In this document: piece by piece, positions 44,445-55,731 of the stretch | How the letters are laid out: every line of letters begins with the position of its first letter | How positions within the stretch are numbered: the first letter of the stretch is position 1 | Source: Amorphophallus konjac | Lineage: Eukaryota > Streptophyta > Magnoliopsida > Alismatales > Araceae | Assembly (NCBI GenBank): GCA_022559845.1 | Contig: CM040126.1 | Location: forward strand, 224,446,641-224,510,640 | DNA: 64,000 nucleotides | Reading direction: 5' to 3' | Translations under genes and position numbers: made by a program | Notes under the pieces: generated by a model | Seen by the model: only the letters and a program-made list of their open reading frames with translations | Database searches by the model: none | What the model was told of the DNA's origin: nothing

Positions 44445-45255
44445 GAAGGTGATAGAATGCACGATGGATGAGCTAGAAGGGGGGGATGAATAAGGCACCC
44501 CCAAATTCAATCTAATTCGAAGATCGACAAAATAATTCAAAAATGCAGTAAGGATCTTTCTCGAGATTAGCCACGAAGCAACAAGAGAGACAAAAGCTCA
44601 ATGAGAACAAGACAAAAGAGTGCAGAAAACAAACACCTGGCGACCTGAAAATAGTATAGCAGACAAGATCAAACCACACCAAGGGACAAAAGATTTTTAA
44701 GGTGGTTCGATTACGGTGAGCAATCTACGTCCACCCCTTACTCCACTGGAGTAAGGCTTCCTTGCACTAAGCAATGTAAAGCACAACATACTCAGTCTGC
44801 AGACATCCGCTGTCGCACAGCTTGCCACAAGGGAACAAATCCCTCAACACTGATCCTGCGACCTACATGATCTGAACCTGAACTTGCCCCAGCAAGATCA
44901 GAACCGGAGGACCAACCTCCCTTCCTCTAAACCAGAGGGAACACACGAGTGTAATGCCTACACTCGCAACTGGAGAACCAATCTCTCTTCGTCTAAGCAC
45001 ACTTAGAGGATAACAACGCAGTAAGGAAGAAATGGGTGAAACAACTCGAAAATGAAAAAATGATAAGAAAATAGTCACTCAAAACAACAAAAATATAGCT
45101 TCCAGAGAAGCAGTCTCTCAAGCTCAAAAACCCAACAATGATCAATCAAACACTTCAGGCTCTTCTCTCGAATAGGGAAATTATTCTACACTCAGTGGCT
45201 ACAGATACACTCTCTCTTTCGATCTTCAGCGGCTTCCTCTTGCTGTCTTCAGCCT

Positions 45256-45264
45256 CCTTTTATA
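45256..45264 (-). promoter_or_regulatory. TATA box of A 3' LTR
   Basis: The minus strand reads TATAAAAGG in CTATAAAAGGAGGC. The copy in the 5' LTR is at 62646-62654 and is the one that would drive A's own transcript. Confidence 0.78.
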
Positions 45265-45334
45265 GCCAGATGAGAGCGCGTGGCCACCACGATTCCTGCC
45301 CATTTCTTTTCACAGGTCTGATCCCTTTTGGTTC

Positions 45335-45418
45335 CACGTGTCATGATCATCCTTTCAGTTCATTGCCTCGGATCACGAGCCCTTAACCTGTTACATTGAT
45401 TTCACGTGGTGTAACTTC
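45335..45418. promoter_or_regulatory. Pair of CACGTG motifs upstream of A TATA
   Basis: CACGTG is at 45335-45340 and 45413-45418, about 75 and 155 bp upstream of the TATA box on the minus strand. The 5' LTR keeps both, near 62728 and 62797. Confidence 0.52.
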
Positions 45419-45589
45419 ATTGGTTTTGGGTTCACCGAGCACATGCTCGATCAGGTGACAAACCTGCCAAGCAAAAGAGGATTTTAGTGGAGGCAACATT
45501 GACCAAGGTCAAGCACAAACTCTACGTATCGTATAGCAAGTCTAGTACAAACTCTACGTATCGTATGGCAAGTCTAGTACAAACTCTAA

Positions 45590-46230
45590 CTAACATGCAC
45601 TGACCCTGTTTATCACAAAGAAGGATGTGCACTGACTTTTACTTATCTTCTAACACATGTGCACCGATCATGGTGCGGCTAAAACAAAACATGCACTGAC
45701 TTTAACACGGCTGAGAAGGTATGCACCGACCTTTACAGTGATATGCACAGACTTGGGTCAAGCGATGCAAAACATGCACGGACTTAGAATGTGCACAGGC
45801 TAAGATTGCACCGACCCTACATGCACAACACTCTAAACATGCACAGACTAGTACGTCCCAAAAACTTGCACCGAGATTTGACCTATAACCTCTTATGCAC
45901 GGACTTAGCAGAGAAGAATGCACAGACTTATCTTTACTGTCAGACATCAATGCATAGACCTAGTTTGTTGGAGATGCGGCATATGCACAGACTTACAATG
46001 CTGTCTAGTGAACATATGCACCGACTTAATGAATGTCCAGGAGATAAACTGCACGGACTCAATATGCATATACAGATATTGCAATGACTTAGTCGTGTGC
46101 AGCAACTAAGGTTGCACCAACTTGATACTTGCATGCACAGACCCTATTCAGTTAAGATGCACCAACAGCATGGACTCAAGATGTAAAAAATAACTGTGTA
46201 TGCACAGACTTTCTGAGTAGAACTAGAGAG
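45590..46230 (-). repeat. U3 array of GCACAGACTT / GCACCGACTT repeats (A 3' LTR)
   Basis: About 22 copies lie 20-35 bp apart. Exact GCACCGAC occurs near 45723, 45809 and 46019; other copies read GCACGGAC, GCACAGAC or GCACTGAC. The 5' LTR has the matching array at 62940-63590. Confidence 0.85.
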
Positions 46231-46326
46231 TGCAGTATATAAGAGTGTGTAAAAGAAATGTGTTAAGATGAACCATCATAATTGACTTATAGTGTATGGC
46301 ATCATCAAAACCGTAGGAGTGCAACA

Positions 46327-46340
46327 GTCTCCCCCTTTTT
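46327..46340 (-). other. Polypurine tract of A
   Basis: The minus strand reads AAAAAGGGGGAGAC, the same as in D except for its last bases, directly before TGTTGCAC. Confidence 0.88.
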
Positions 46341-47993
46341 GATGATGGCAACACTATGAGTCAACACTATGAAACAATTTATGTCAATGGAATCAAAATA
46401 GAGTGAACAAGCAGCAATCAAGCAAGCATGCTTGAGGCACTAAAAGGCTGTCAATGCAAAAACACTCTTCCCATCAATTGACTCTCCTCCACCTCAATTG
46501 ACTCTCCTCCACTCTCCTCCACCTCAATTGACTCTCCCCCTTAAACTCCCTCAATTGACTCTCCCCCTTAAACTCTCCCCCTTTGACATCATCAAAAGGA
46601 GATGAAAGAGACATGCAGCTGTTGAATAAGTGAGAGTAAAATGCAGTATTTTCACAGAGAGAATGACCCATGGGCATATCTTAAAAGATTAAGTAAGGCA
46701 CTAAAACAAGTGTTGATTCTTCAAAGCAAGTAATCTAGAAAGACCTAGAAGAGGAAGTTAAGTTTATCTGCATATAAAGAATATGATGAGGAAACAAGGG
46801 TGAACAGATATGTCAAGAGAGACCTGATCAAAACTATACTAGTTAGACTGCAAGAGACTGTTTCTCAGAACAAAGTTCTTGAAGTATTGAGGACAAACAG
46901 CCCATGAACAAGTAACAAGAACCAGGGATTTGACTAAACTATATTTTTCTTTAACGAGCAGAATAGAGATCAATAGGTAACTTGGTAGATCACATCTTTG
47001 ACATTAAGGAGACATCTTGATCAGAGGCCAGACTCCCCAGTTACTCAATGTGAGAACCGTATTACCTCTCTTTTTATAGAACAGAGTTAGTAACTGTGGC
47101 TTTTTACGTAAGGAGACACCTTGATCAGAGGCCAGACTCCCCAGTTACTCACCACTTAGTTACCATTGCTCTGTCATGATAGAAAATTTTGCACTTCTTA
47201 ACAGAGATATTCTGACACCTTATGACTGAGGAAAATTGTCATTTCTTTTTGATGAAACATTCAGTTTCTCAGTAATAAGACCATTGCTCTGAGCATGTGA
47301 ATTTTTGTTTTTATTCCCCCCCTTTTTTTTAATCTGAGTGTTTGAAAACAATACCTACCAGAAGCACTGATTCTTAAAGAATGTGTTTCTTGAAGTCTAG
47401 GTTTCAAGTTTTTAGCAGATATCATGACATATAAGTTTATCTTGTTCCGTGATCATGAAATGTGTAAGGAGACATACTTCGAGCACCTTATCCAAGTCTT
47501 AGCTAAATTACTAGATAGAAGATTCTAGCTGAGCTTTAGTGGTTCAGACTTAATAATTTAAGACAAGTATGGGATTCTACTTGCTGTGAATGACTATATT
47601 AAATCTTTCATAAGAAACAACATCAACATACATCTCTCAAATGCTTCTGAATCAGTCAACCTTCACATCCTTACCTGCTCCCGCTCACAGACTGTAAGAA
47701 ATTTTAAACAAGCACTCCGACACAGAAACAACTCCCCCTTACTTAATGAATAGTTATTCAAGGATGACTCATGCAGAATATGCAAATGCACAGACCCCTC
47801 AGCTTAACGGCTCGCATAGAGACATAGACAGAACTCCCCCTCACACCATGACAAGATATGAAGACATGCTTATGCTGAGTGGTTAAGGACACAGAGGAAG
47901 GATAGGTTATTCATGGAAGCAAAACTTTTTACTCAAGAACAATGTATATGTAAATGCTGAAAACAAAATTATGAGGGCATTTTATTCATGCAG
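46341..47993 (-). other. 3' non-coding region of A with repeated purine tracts
   Basis: Between 46484 and 46585 the unit CAATTGACTCTCC recurs, with CCCCCTTAAACTC between copies, so five or more extra polypurine-like tracts lie near the true one. Two direct copies of AAGGAGACAYCTTGATCAGA and the following 16 bp are at 47006-47042 and 47110-47145 and match D at 3777-3811. No coding sequence is seen. Confidence 0.75.
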
Positions 47994-49022
47994 CTAAGAT
48001 TTAAAAATACCTAACTCTCTCCTCAAGGATGTGAATTTTTCATTATCCAGTGGCTTAGTGAAGATGTCAGCTATTTGGTTTGCAGTGCCTACATGGATTA
48101 ATTCAAATGTTCCTTGGGAAACCTCATCTCTAATAAAATGATGTCTTATTTCTGTGTTTGGTTCAAGAATGCAGAACAGAATTCTTGGCTAGATTGATGG
48201 CACTAGTATTGTCACAATATATAGGTGTGCACCCCAGGTCTACTTGATAATTCTGAAGTTGGTGTTTTATCCAAATGACTTGTGTACCACAACTCCCTGT
48301 AGCTACGTACTCCGCTTCTGCAGTAGAGAGCGCCACAGAGTGTTGCTTCTTGGAACCCCAAGAGACTAAACACCCATCTAGAAATTCATAATGACCACTA
48401 GTGCTTTTTCTATCTAGCTTACACCCAGCATAATCAGCATCCGTATATGCAACAAGATCTAATGTGTGTGATGCAGGAAACCATAAACCTAGGGTGTGTG
48501 TAGCAGATAAGTATCTGAAAATTCTTTTTATAGCTGCTAAGTGTAATTGAATGGGTCTAGATTGGTACCTAGCACACATTCCTACACTGAACTGTATATC
48601 AGGTCTTGAGGCAGTTAAGTAGAGCAAAGATCCAATCATACCTCGGTATAGCTTTGCATCAACTTCTTTACCTGATTCATCTGCATCCAAAGATGTGTTG
48701 GTGGCCATTGGTGTTGTGATGTGCTTCAGATTAATCATGCCAAACCTCTTGAGGATGTCCAATGTATATTTGGTCTGGTTGATGAAGCATCCATCCTCCA
48801 GCTGTTGTACCTGCAAGCCAAGGAAATACTTTAATTCACCTACCAAACTCATCTCAAACTCAGCAGACATCAATTGAGAAAACTCATTGCATAGTTCAGT
48901 ATTTGTTGAACCGAAGACAATGTCATCTACATATACCTGAACTATGATGAGGTCTTTATTCGAACTCTTGGTAAATAAGGTTTGATCCACCTTACCTGTG
49001 TGGTAGCCCTTGCTGATCAGAA
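47994..49022 (-). pseudogene. A reverse transcriptase C-part and RNase H
   Basis: The catalytic YVDDIVFGS of reverse transcriptase is at about 48925. RNase H follows, with AYTDADYAGCKLDRKSTSG, ALSTAEAEYVA and IYCDNTSAINLAKN, which carry its acidic residues. A TGA at 48163-48165 and a small deletion near 48145 shift the frame before the ADIFTKPLD ending. Confidence 0.93.
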
Positions 49023-49023
49023 A

Positions 49024-50520
49024 TTATATCAGCCTTTCATACCAGGCTCGAGGAGCCTGCTTTAGACCATACATGGCTTTATTCAACCTGAAAACTTGGT
49101 TAGGTTGAGGAGAAAATTGAAATCCGGGAGGTTGTTCAACAAAAACTTCTTCTTTAATAACTCCATTTAAAAATGCACTTTTAACATCCATTTGTTGAAG
49201 TTTTATGTTTTTAGAACAAGCGAAAGCTAATAAAATTCTAATGGCTTCCATCTTAGCAATAGGTGCATAGGACTCATCAAAATCAACTCCAAATTCCTGG
49301 TAGTAGCCCTTGGATACTAGTCTAACTTTATTTCTCAAAATAATTCCATCCTCATTCATTTTATTCTTAAAAACCCACTTAGTAACTATGACATTTGTAT
49401 TTTCTGGTCTCGGAACTAGCTCCCAGACATTATTTCTTTCAAATTGACCTAACTCCTCACACATAGCATTAACCCATGATTGATCATTTAAAGCTTCTTC
49501 TACTGATTTGGGTTCAATCTGAGACACCAATGCAACTAGGTCTTGATTATGAACATTTCTAAAGTGAGACCTTGTTCTAAGAGGATCTTCAAGGTTGCCT
49601 ATAATGTTATCTACTGGGTGATCTTTCAAAAAATTTAGATTTATTGAGGACTCACCTACTCCAGTTGAACTTACTTGGTTGAAAGTACTTGATACTTTAG
49701 GGGGTTCAGCTTCTTTATCCTCCTTGTCCTCCAAGAATTCTCCATCTTCTTTTGAACACCTATCATCATTATCTAAGTTAGTGAGATTATTTGATTCATC
49801 AAATATGACATGAGGTGTCTCTTCTATAGTTTTATCTGGGCAGTTGAAAACCCTATAAGCCCTAGTTGTTTCAGAGTATCCTAGAAAAATTCCTGGAGTA
49901 CTCCTAGCATCAAATTTGTCTAGGTCTCTTTTATTGTTGTTGTGGATGAAATATTTTGAGCCAAAAATTTTGAAGTATGAGACATCAGGCTTCTTACCTT
50001 TTAGGAGATCATAAGGTGTTTTCTTATGGATGGGTCTTACCAAGGCTCTGTTGATGGTGTAGCAAGCGGTGTTGGCTGCCTCTGCCCAAAATCTTCTAAG
50101 TAGCTGACTCTCCATCAGCATGGTTCTGGCCATCTCAATGATTGTGCAGTTTCTTCTCTCCACTATACCGTTCTGCTCTGGAGTCCTAGGAGAAGAAAAT
50201 CTGTGAGTCAGTCCCTCTTTATTACAAAATTCAGAGAATGTAGCATTTTCAAATTCTCCTCCATGGTCAGACTGAATCATGGAAATTCTGTGAATTCCTT
50301 CTTGTCTTATTTTATTGAAAAGATGTTCAGACTTCTGAAAAGCATCATTTTTATTTGCTAAGAAAAATAATCAAGAATATCTAGTAAAATCATCTACAAT
50401 AACAAATCCGAATCTTTTACCATTCAGGCTCTGAGTCATGGTTGGACCAAATATGTCCATATGCAAAAGCTCCATTGGTCTGGATGACAGAGACTCAAAT
50501 CTGAGTTTGAATGATTTTCG
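49024..50520 (-). pseudogene. A integrase core and reverse transcriptase N-part
   Basis: Integrase core residues are seen in VIVDDFTRYS (about 50420-50375), IQSDHGGEFEN (about 50275) and PEQNGIVERRN (about 50180), giving the D, D, E set. A TGA at 50371-50373 replaces the Trp of YSWLFF. Reverse transcriptase follows with WVFKNKMNEDG, QQMDVKSAFLNGVIKEEVFV and LNKAMYGLKQAPRAWYERL, and is cut by a TAA at 49024-49026 before the YVDD half. Confidence 0.93.
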
Positions 50521-50523
50521 GGA

Positions 50524-50766
50524 CTATTTGCCTAGAGCACAGGCATCACATGGTTTTGAAATAGAACAAAATTTGATTTTTGGCAATCCTCTAACTAAAT
50601 TAGGTTTAACCAACTTATTCTGAGAGGAGAAGCTAGCATGACCTAAACATCTGTGCCAAGTAAAAGCATTATTTTCAAAATCAGCAGATAAACAAAGATT
50701 TAACTCAGATTTATCATCTAGGTCCACAATGTAGACATTATTGATCCTATTGGCTACAAATTTCAC
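50524..50766 (-). pseudogene. A integrase N-terminal zinc-binding domain
   Basis: WHRCLGHASF followed by CDACALGK supplies the His-His-Cys-Cys set of the GAG-pre-integrase domain. It ends at a TAG at 50524-50526, probably an altered CAG. Confidence 0.9.
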
Positions 50767-50781
50767 ATTATCAGAATTTAT

Positions 50782-51117
50782 TTACAGAATTTTGCATGAA
50801 TTATTATCAAACACAACTATGTGACCCTTGTCACATAGCTGACTAATACTGATCAAGTTGTGTTGAAGACCTTCCACAAGGAGAACTTTTTCAAACGAGG
50901 TAGTGAGGGACTTACCAACTGTTCCAATGCCAACTATTTTACCTCTGTTCTTCCCTCCAAATTTGACCAGTTCCCCTACCTTCATTTTCAGTTTGCTGAA
51001 TTTGGATCGGTCACCTGTCATGTGCCTGGAGCAGCCGCTATCTAGATACCACTTGTTGTTCTCGACTGCTAGGCTAACCTGCATAGAGCAAATTAAGCAA
51101 AGTGGTTTGGAACCCAA
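50782..51117 (-). pseudogene. A aspartic protease
   Basis: WYLDSGCSRHMTGD carries the catalytic Asp of the copia protease (D-S-G). The downstream part (GIGTVGK...LLVEGLQHNLISISQLCDKG) is typical of the family. A TAA at 50782-50784 ends the frame. Confidence 0.93.
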
Positions 51118-51317
51118 GATAGATTGGGTCCAAAAATATTATTCAACTCTCTAAACAAACACTTTGGAATCCAGACCTGTCTCAAGGTATTTTTCGTTTG
51201 CACTCGATTTACAGTTTTGTTGAAGTTATGACTCAAGTTCTGTCCACTTGATTTATTGATCTTGAATCTGTTCCTATTGGTGGACTGTTCATTCCTCAGG
51301 TATCTACTGTACCCAGA

Positions 51318-51668
51318 CTATCTAGGAAAAGTATACTCATTAAAGAATCTCTGAGTGTGAGCATGATTTCCCCAGTTTCTTCTGTACTGACCCATATCCT
51401 TATTATAATATGAATTTCTGTTGTGGGTCATTTGCCTGGTTCTGTTAACACTCTTGTTCTGGTTGACGAACATGGCAGCTTGTCTAGTTAAGTTCTTGAT
51501 AGTTTTAGAGTGTTGTTGGGCATGGTTTGTTGAATTATTTTTAGTTTGCTGGACATTCTGATCATGACTAGAATTTGATGGTGTGTCCACTTCTTCTTTT
51601 CCCTTTTCTTGACAGAATGTTGTAGTTTTGAATTCAAAGGGTCTTTTGTGTGTTGGATTGAACCCCAA
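51318..51668 (-). pseudogene. A linker between Gag and protease
   Basis: This basic, Asn/Gln-rich segment follows a one-base frameshift near 51660, where GFG-VQSNTQ and GFNPTHKRPFEF overlap in two frames. It has no known domain. Confidence 0.7.
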
Positions 51669-52620
51669 ACCCTCTGTTAAAATTAACCCTTGTACCTAAC
51701 ATGGTGTCTAAGTTCGTCTTTCCTTGAACAAATTTTTCAAGAGTTCTCTGTTTATCTTCCAGCTCATTTTGTAATGTTTCACAGTTTTCCAGGAGTTTAG
51801 AATTCACTTTCTTAACAGCTTCATTTTTCTCAATCATTAAGTTGTTTTCACTCTGACTCTCTTGAAGTTTTGACTTAAGTTCATCAAGTTGTTTTTGTAT
51901 TTCCTGACTTTCAGACTTAAGATCTTCATTTTCTTTTCTAAGAGAGTTCATCTCTTCTAATTCTTCTTTAAACTTCATATTCTCTTTGTTAGTTTGGACC
52001 TCCTCTTCAGTAGTGACATTCAATTTTCTCTTTATCATCCTATACTCTTTGCTCAAAGCATTAAATTTATCTAGCAATTCAGCATATGAATCTTCCCAAT
52101 CATCAATTGTAAAGTTCTCAAAAATGTTGGTTACCTCTTCATCACTTTTAGCCATGAGGCATATTCCTTCTTCGTCTTCCTCTGAAGAGCTGGCCTCTTG
52201 GTCTTCCTCCTCTTCACTCCACGTGCAGACCATAGCTTGAGATTTCTTCTTCTGCACCTTGGAGGCCTTCTTCTGGAGTTCAGGACATTCACCTTTTATA
52301 TGTCATGTCTTCCTGCAGTGATAACATGTAATCTTCTTAGTGATCTTGGTTTTATCATTATTGGAATCAAACTTCTTACCAGAAGAATACGACCCTTTTC
52401 TTCGGAATGTTTTTCCCTTCGTTCTCAGAAACTTTCAAAACTGATGAGTGAGCATAGCCTGCTCCTCTTGATCAAGATCTGACAAACCGTCAGACTCCCC
52501 ACTGCTATTACCGCTGCTGCTGCTACCTTTACTGCTGGACACCTTGAAGGCAATGTTCTTGCCCTTCTTCTCACTTCCTTCACCATTCCTTTTGAAGTTC
52601 ATTTCGTAGGTCATTAGGGA
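51634..52620 (-). pseudogene. A Gag C-part: zinc knuckle and coiled coil
   Basis: The knuckle CYHCRKT-HIKGEC (about 52326-52285) has a TGA at 52303-52305 in place of its Gly codon. An acidic stretch (SEEEEDQEASSSEEDEEG) and a long heptad-rich coiled coil (about 52080-51720, with LRKENEDLKSE) follow. A Gag coiled coil of this kind is a feature of Sireviruses. Confidence 0.88.
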
Positions 52621-53244
52621 TCATATCAGTTCAGTGACTGTCATCTTCGACATATCCCTAGACTCTTCTATCACTATGGCCTTAGTGTGCCAAGCGGGGG
52701 ATAGCAACCTAAGAATTTTCCTGACAATGTCCCCTTCTGAAATCAGTTTCCCAAGCCCATTCAGACTGTTAGTAATTAATGACAATCGGGCATACATTTC
52801 AGTGATCGTCTCCTCAGATTTCATTTTGAACAATTCATATTCAGAGGTCAGCATATTTACCTTAGTGGCCTTCACTTGGGATGTACCTTCGTAGATTAGC
52901 TCCAATTCATCCCACATTTTCTTGGCAGTTTTGCCGGCTGAGATCCAGGCGTATTCATCAGGATGAACCGCACACTGAATGATGTTCAGGGCCGACCAGT
53001 TGATGGTTGAAAGTTTGACGTAATCCTCCGTCCATGCATCTTCGTTCGGTGGAAGATCATAAGGCCCTACGGTGATCACTCTCCACAGCTTGTGGCTCTG
53101 TGCTCTCATAAACACCTCCATTCTATTTTTCCAGTAGAAATAGTTAGTACCATCAAAGAAAGGAGGGCGGCTAATAGACTGTCCCTCAGCCATGAAGCTT
53201 CGAGGACCGCTAGATCTAGGATTACCCTGGCCGTTGGACCACAT
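52621..53244 (-). pseudogene. A Gag N-part (UBN2-type capsid domain)
   Basis: The start is ATG at 53244, 13 bases after the PBS. RPPFFDGTNYFYWKNRMEVF, WDELELIYEGTSQVK and SEYELFKMKSEETITEMYAR are the copia gag signature. A TGA at 52621-52623 replaces what is usually a Gly codon (ELIG). Confidence 0.94.
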
Positions 53245-53256
53245 GATGGGTAACCT

Positions 53257-53268
53257 GCTCTGATACCA
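53257..53268 (-). other. PBS of A, initiator-Met tRNA type
   Basis: TGGTATCAGAGC on the minus strand is two bases after the LTR edge at 53271. Confidence 0.95.
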
Positions 53269-53270
53269 AT

Positions 53271-53712
53271 TGATAGAACGCACGATAGGTGAGCTAGAAG
53301 GGGGGGATGAATAGGTCACCCCCAAATTCAATCTAATTCGAAGATCGACAAAATAATTCAAAAACGCAGTAAGGATCCTTCTCGAGATTAGCCACGAAGC
53401 AACAAGAGAGACAAAAGCTCAATTAGAACAAGACAAAAGAGTGCAGAGAACAAACACCTGGCGACCTGAAAATAGTATAGCAGACAAGATCAAACCACAC
53501 CAAGGGACAGAAGATTTTTAAGGTGGTTCGATTGCGGTCAGTAATCTACGTCCACCCCTTACTCCACTAGAGTAATGCTTCCTTGCACTAAGCAATGTAA
53601 AGCACAGTAGACTCAGTCTGCAGACATCCCCTGTCGCACAGCTTGCCACAAGGGAACAAATCCCTCAACACTGATCCTGCGACCTACAGGATCTGAACCT
53701 GAACTTACCCCA
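53271..53712 (-). mobile_element. A 5' LTR, inner part (U5)
   Basis: It matches 44450-44891 of the 3' LTR and ends at CCCCA (53708-53712), the target duplication made by B. Confidence 0.94.
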
Positions 53713-54434
53713 TGTCGCGCCCCGAACCGATAGCAGCAGAATGTGTCGTTTGCTCGGAATGTGACAGTTACACAGTCGTGAATGATCAAGAGCAATCGCA
53801 TAAGACCCAATAATTCGGAGCTATAATAAAATTTTATTTCAAATCTAAGTCTCTTACAATTTAAATTCCAAAACTTGAAGACTCAACTACATCACATTGA
53901 AAGAAAAGGAGATGACACACTAATAGACTTATACAAGATAACTCAATAAGAGACACCATGTTAGACTCAAGAAAAGTAAAAGACACGGGTTCACTAATTT
54001 CCAGAGCTCGCTTGGACAATTGTCCCTCCCGTGTGAGTCTCGGTCTCGCCAGCCACCTGATTACCTGAAAAATGTTGGAATAAAACTGGATGAGCGAACG
54101 CTCAGTAGGAATTACATCTCTACGATCCAGACTTGCTTAAAGTAATTTACATCTTATGCAGTGTGTCATGATCATTCATGAGTGAATGCGAGAAAATATA
54201 GAAATATAGCAATGCGAAAGGCATGAAATATCTGGCACAAAAATTGAACCAAGTTGCAGGATATATCGAGCAAGATGTTTCCATATCATATCACGAGATA
54301 ATAGATAATTTATCATCAAGTAAATACCCTTCTTCTTGGGTAGAGGTTCATGATTTTCAAGCACTCAAGTCAGTATAGAATTACCTAACGAGTCAGTGGT
54401 TTTTACTCATAGGTTGTCAGGATATCTTTAACCT

Positions 54435-54655
54435 CATGAGCCAGTGGTCTCAGGGGTTTATCTTTAGTTCGTGTCTCCGCATGAGTCAGTGGTCTCATGG
54501 GTTTATCTTCAGTTCGTGTCTCCTCATGAGTCAGTGGTCTCATGGGTTTATCATTAGTTCGTTTCTCCTCATGAGTCAGTGGTCTCATGGGTTTGTCTTT
54601 AGTTCATGTTTCCTCATGAGTCAGTGGTCTCATAGGTTCATCATTAGTTTAGGAC
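54435..54655 (-). repeat. 45-bp tandem repeat in B LTR, five copies
   Basis: Units start at 54435, 54480, 54525, 54570 and 54615 with CATGAGTCAGTGGTCTCATG; the last is partial. The unit has a dyad (CATGAG/CTCATG). It is absent from the 5' LTR because it lies in the missing 1.18 kb. Confidence 0.93.
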
Positions 54656-54780
54656 TTTCATCCTACTAGACAATAGCATTCATGCGGCCGAAGGCCCAAT
54701 ATTTATTAGTTGTTATTTAGCGGCCCAGTTTGCAAGAAATTAATAAACAATCAAGTCATGGAGTACAAAAACTGGGTAAA

Positions 54781-55695
54781 TGGCATCCACTATGGGAGCC
54801 GCAGATTATAAATAGCGTCTATATCGATAGGCGCTTATTCTAGAAATAGATAAAAGGCACGAAAGTAAATAGCATCCGTCACACAGGGCGCTATTTGTAA
54901 TTGGCGTTCACTATCCTGGACGCAGATTCCAGAAATTGGCATTTTCTCAAAAATGCCAGAAACAACATTAATTGAGCGCTAGTTTGTCATGTTTCTTTAG
55001 AGGGACATGACTGTGACACAGTGTAAGGGTTTTTCAGGTACGACCTGTTCGGCTGTCTTGAGGGAATCCAAGGCTAGAGGAGTCTGACAAAGGTCTCTAA
55101 AATGAAATCGCTAGTCCGAAGGAACGAAATGTCCAACGGAGGGCTCGATCATCTCGGAGAGTTGAGGGTATACGATATAACCAAAATAGGGACCCCATCC
55201 ACGGAAGTTGGACGAGAGTGCCAAGCAGTGCCCCCCAGTGGGGGTTGAAAACGCAGGAAACAGTCGATTAAGAAAAACAGCGTCCTGTCTGGAGGGCGCT
55301 ATATCAAATAGCATATGCTATGAAAGGCACAATTTATATTTCTATTTTTCATTTAATACAAATGGCGTCCTTCCAGGAAGGCGCTCATTTGTTCAGTTCG
55401 TTTTATCTAGAATTATTAGATTCATTTCCTAGAATATGGCGTCTATATAGGTGGACGTTAATTTCTCAAGTTTTTAATTAAAAAAACTTTACGTCCATTT
55501 TAAAAGACGGTATTTCACTTTAATGAGTTTATAAAAGAACATCCCTTCAAAAGGACACATACTATTTAATAAAAAAAATTGAAAATAAAATATATGATAA
55601 TTAGGAGAAAAATTCAAGGATTTCAAATTATATAATTTTTATAATTTTATGTTGCATAGTTTAATAGATATGGAATTTCAAGATATGGTTACAAG

Positions 55696-55731
<36 letters not shown>

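Larger units (their letters stand above)
39939..44449 (-). mobile_element. Element C: Sirevirus-like element, 3' LTR and start of interior
   Basis: On the minus strand the 3' LTR runs from TGTTGGGCATG at 43206 to about 39939 (3.27 kb), preceded by the tract AAAAAGGAGGAGAA. The interior begins at 43221 and is cut by A at 44449; it resumes at 63692 and runs out of the window. LTR structure (U3 array, conserved U5 module, CTAGAAGGGGGGTTGAAT near the end) matches A. The left edge at TGGAGTGTAATC is inferred from alignment by eye with A. Confidence 0.76.
44450..46326 (-). mobile_element. A 3' LTR (1877 bp)
   Basis: It starts (minus) TGTTGCACTCC at 46326 and ends TCTATCA at 44450. It matches the split 5' LTR (53271-53712 plus 62282-63686, about 1847 bp). 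The U3 array is at 45590-46230, CACGTG at 45335-45340 and 45413-45418, and the TATA box at 45256-45264. Confidence 0.93.
47994..53244 (-). pseudogene. A gag-pol polyprotein, decayed
   Basis: One ancestral frame begins MWSNGQGNPRS at 53244 and ends FTKPLDNEKF...GIFKS at a stop at 47994-47996. It covers gag, protease, integrase, reverse transcriptase and RNase H in copia order. In-frame stops are at 52621-52623, 52435-52437, 52303-52305, 50782-50784, 50524-50526, 50371-50373, 49024-49026 and 48163-48165. Frameshifts occur near 51660, between 51318 and 51117, and near 48145. Several stops fit C-to-T change (CGA to TGA, CAG to TAG), others are transversions. The product would have made virus-like particles, cDNA and its insertion; no single active protein can be made now. 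Confidence 0.94.

Noticed and set aside
48163..50280. Two separate intact genes (integrase/RT and RT/RNase H)
   Set aside because: They share one frame interrupted by TAA at 49024-49026 in the middle of reverse transcriptase, so they are parts of one broken polyprotein.
53257..53268. tRNA gene at the TGGTATCAGAGC sites (also 13015, 22083, 59249)
   Set aside because: Only the 12-base tRNA-complementary segment is present, each directly next to an LTR edge. They are primer-binding sites.
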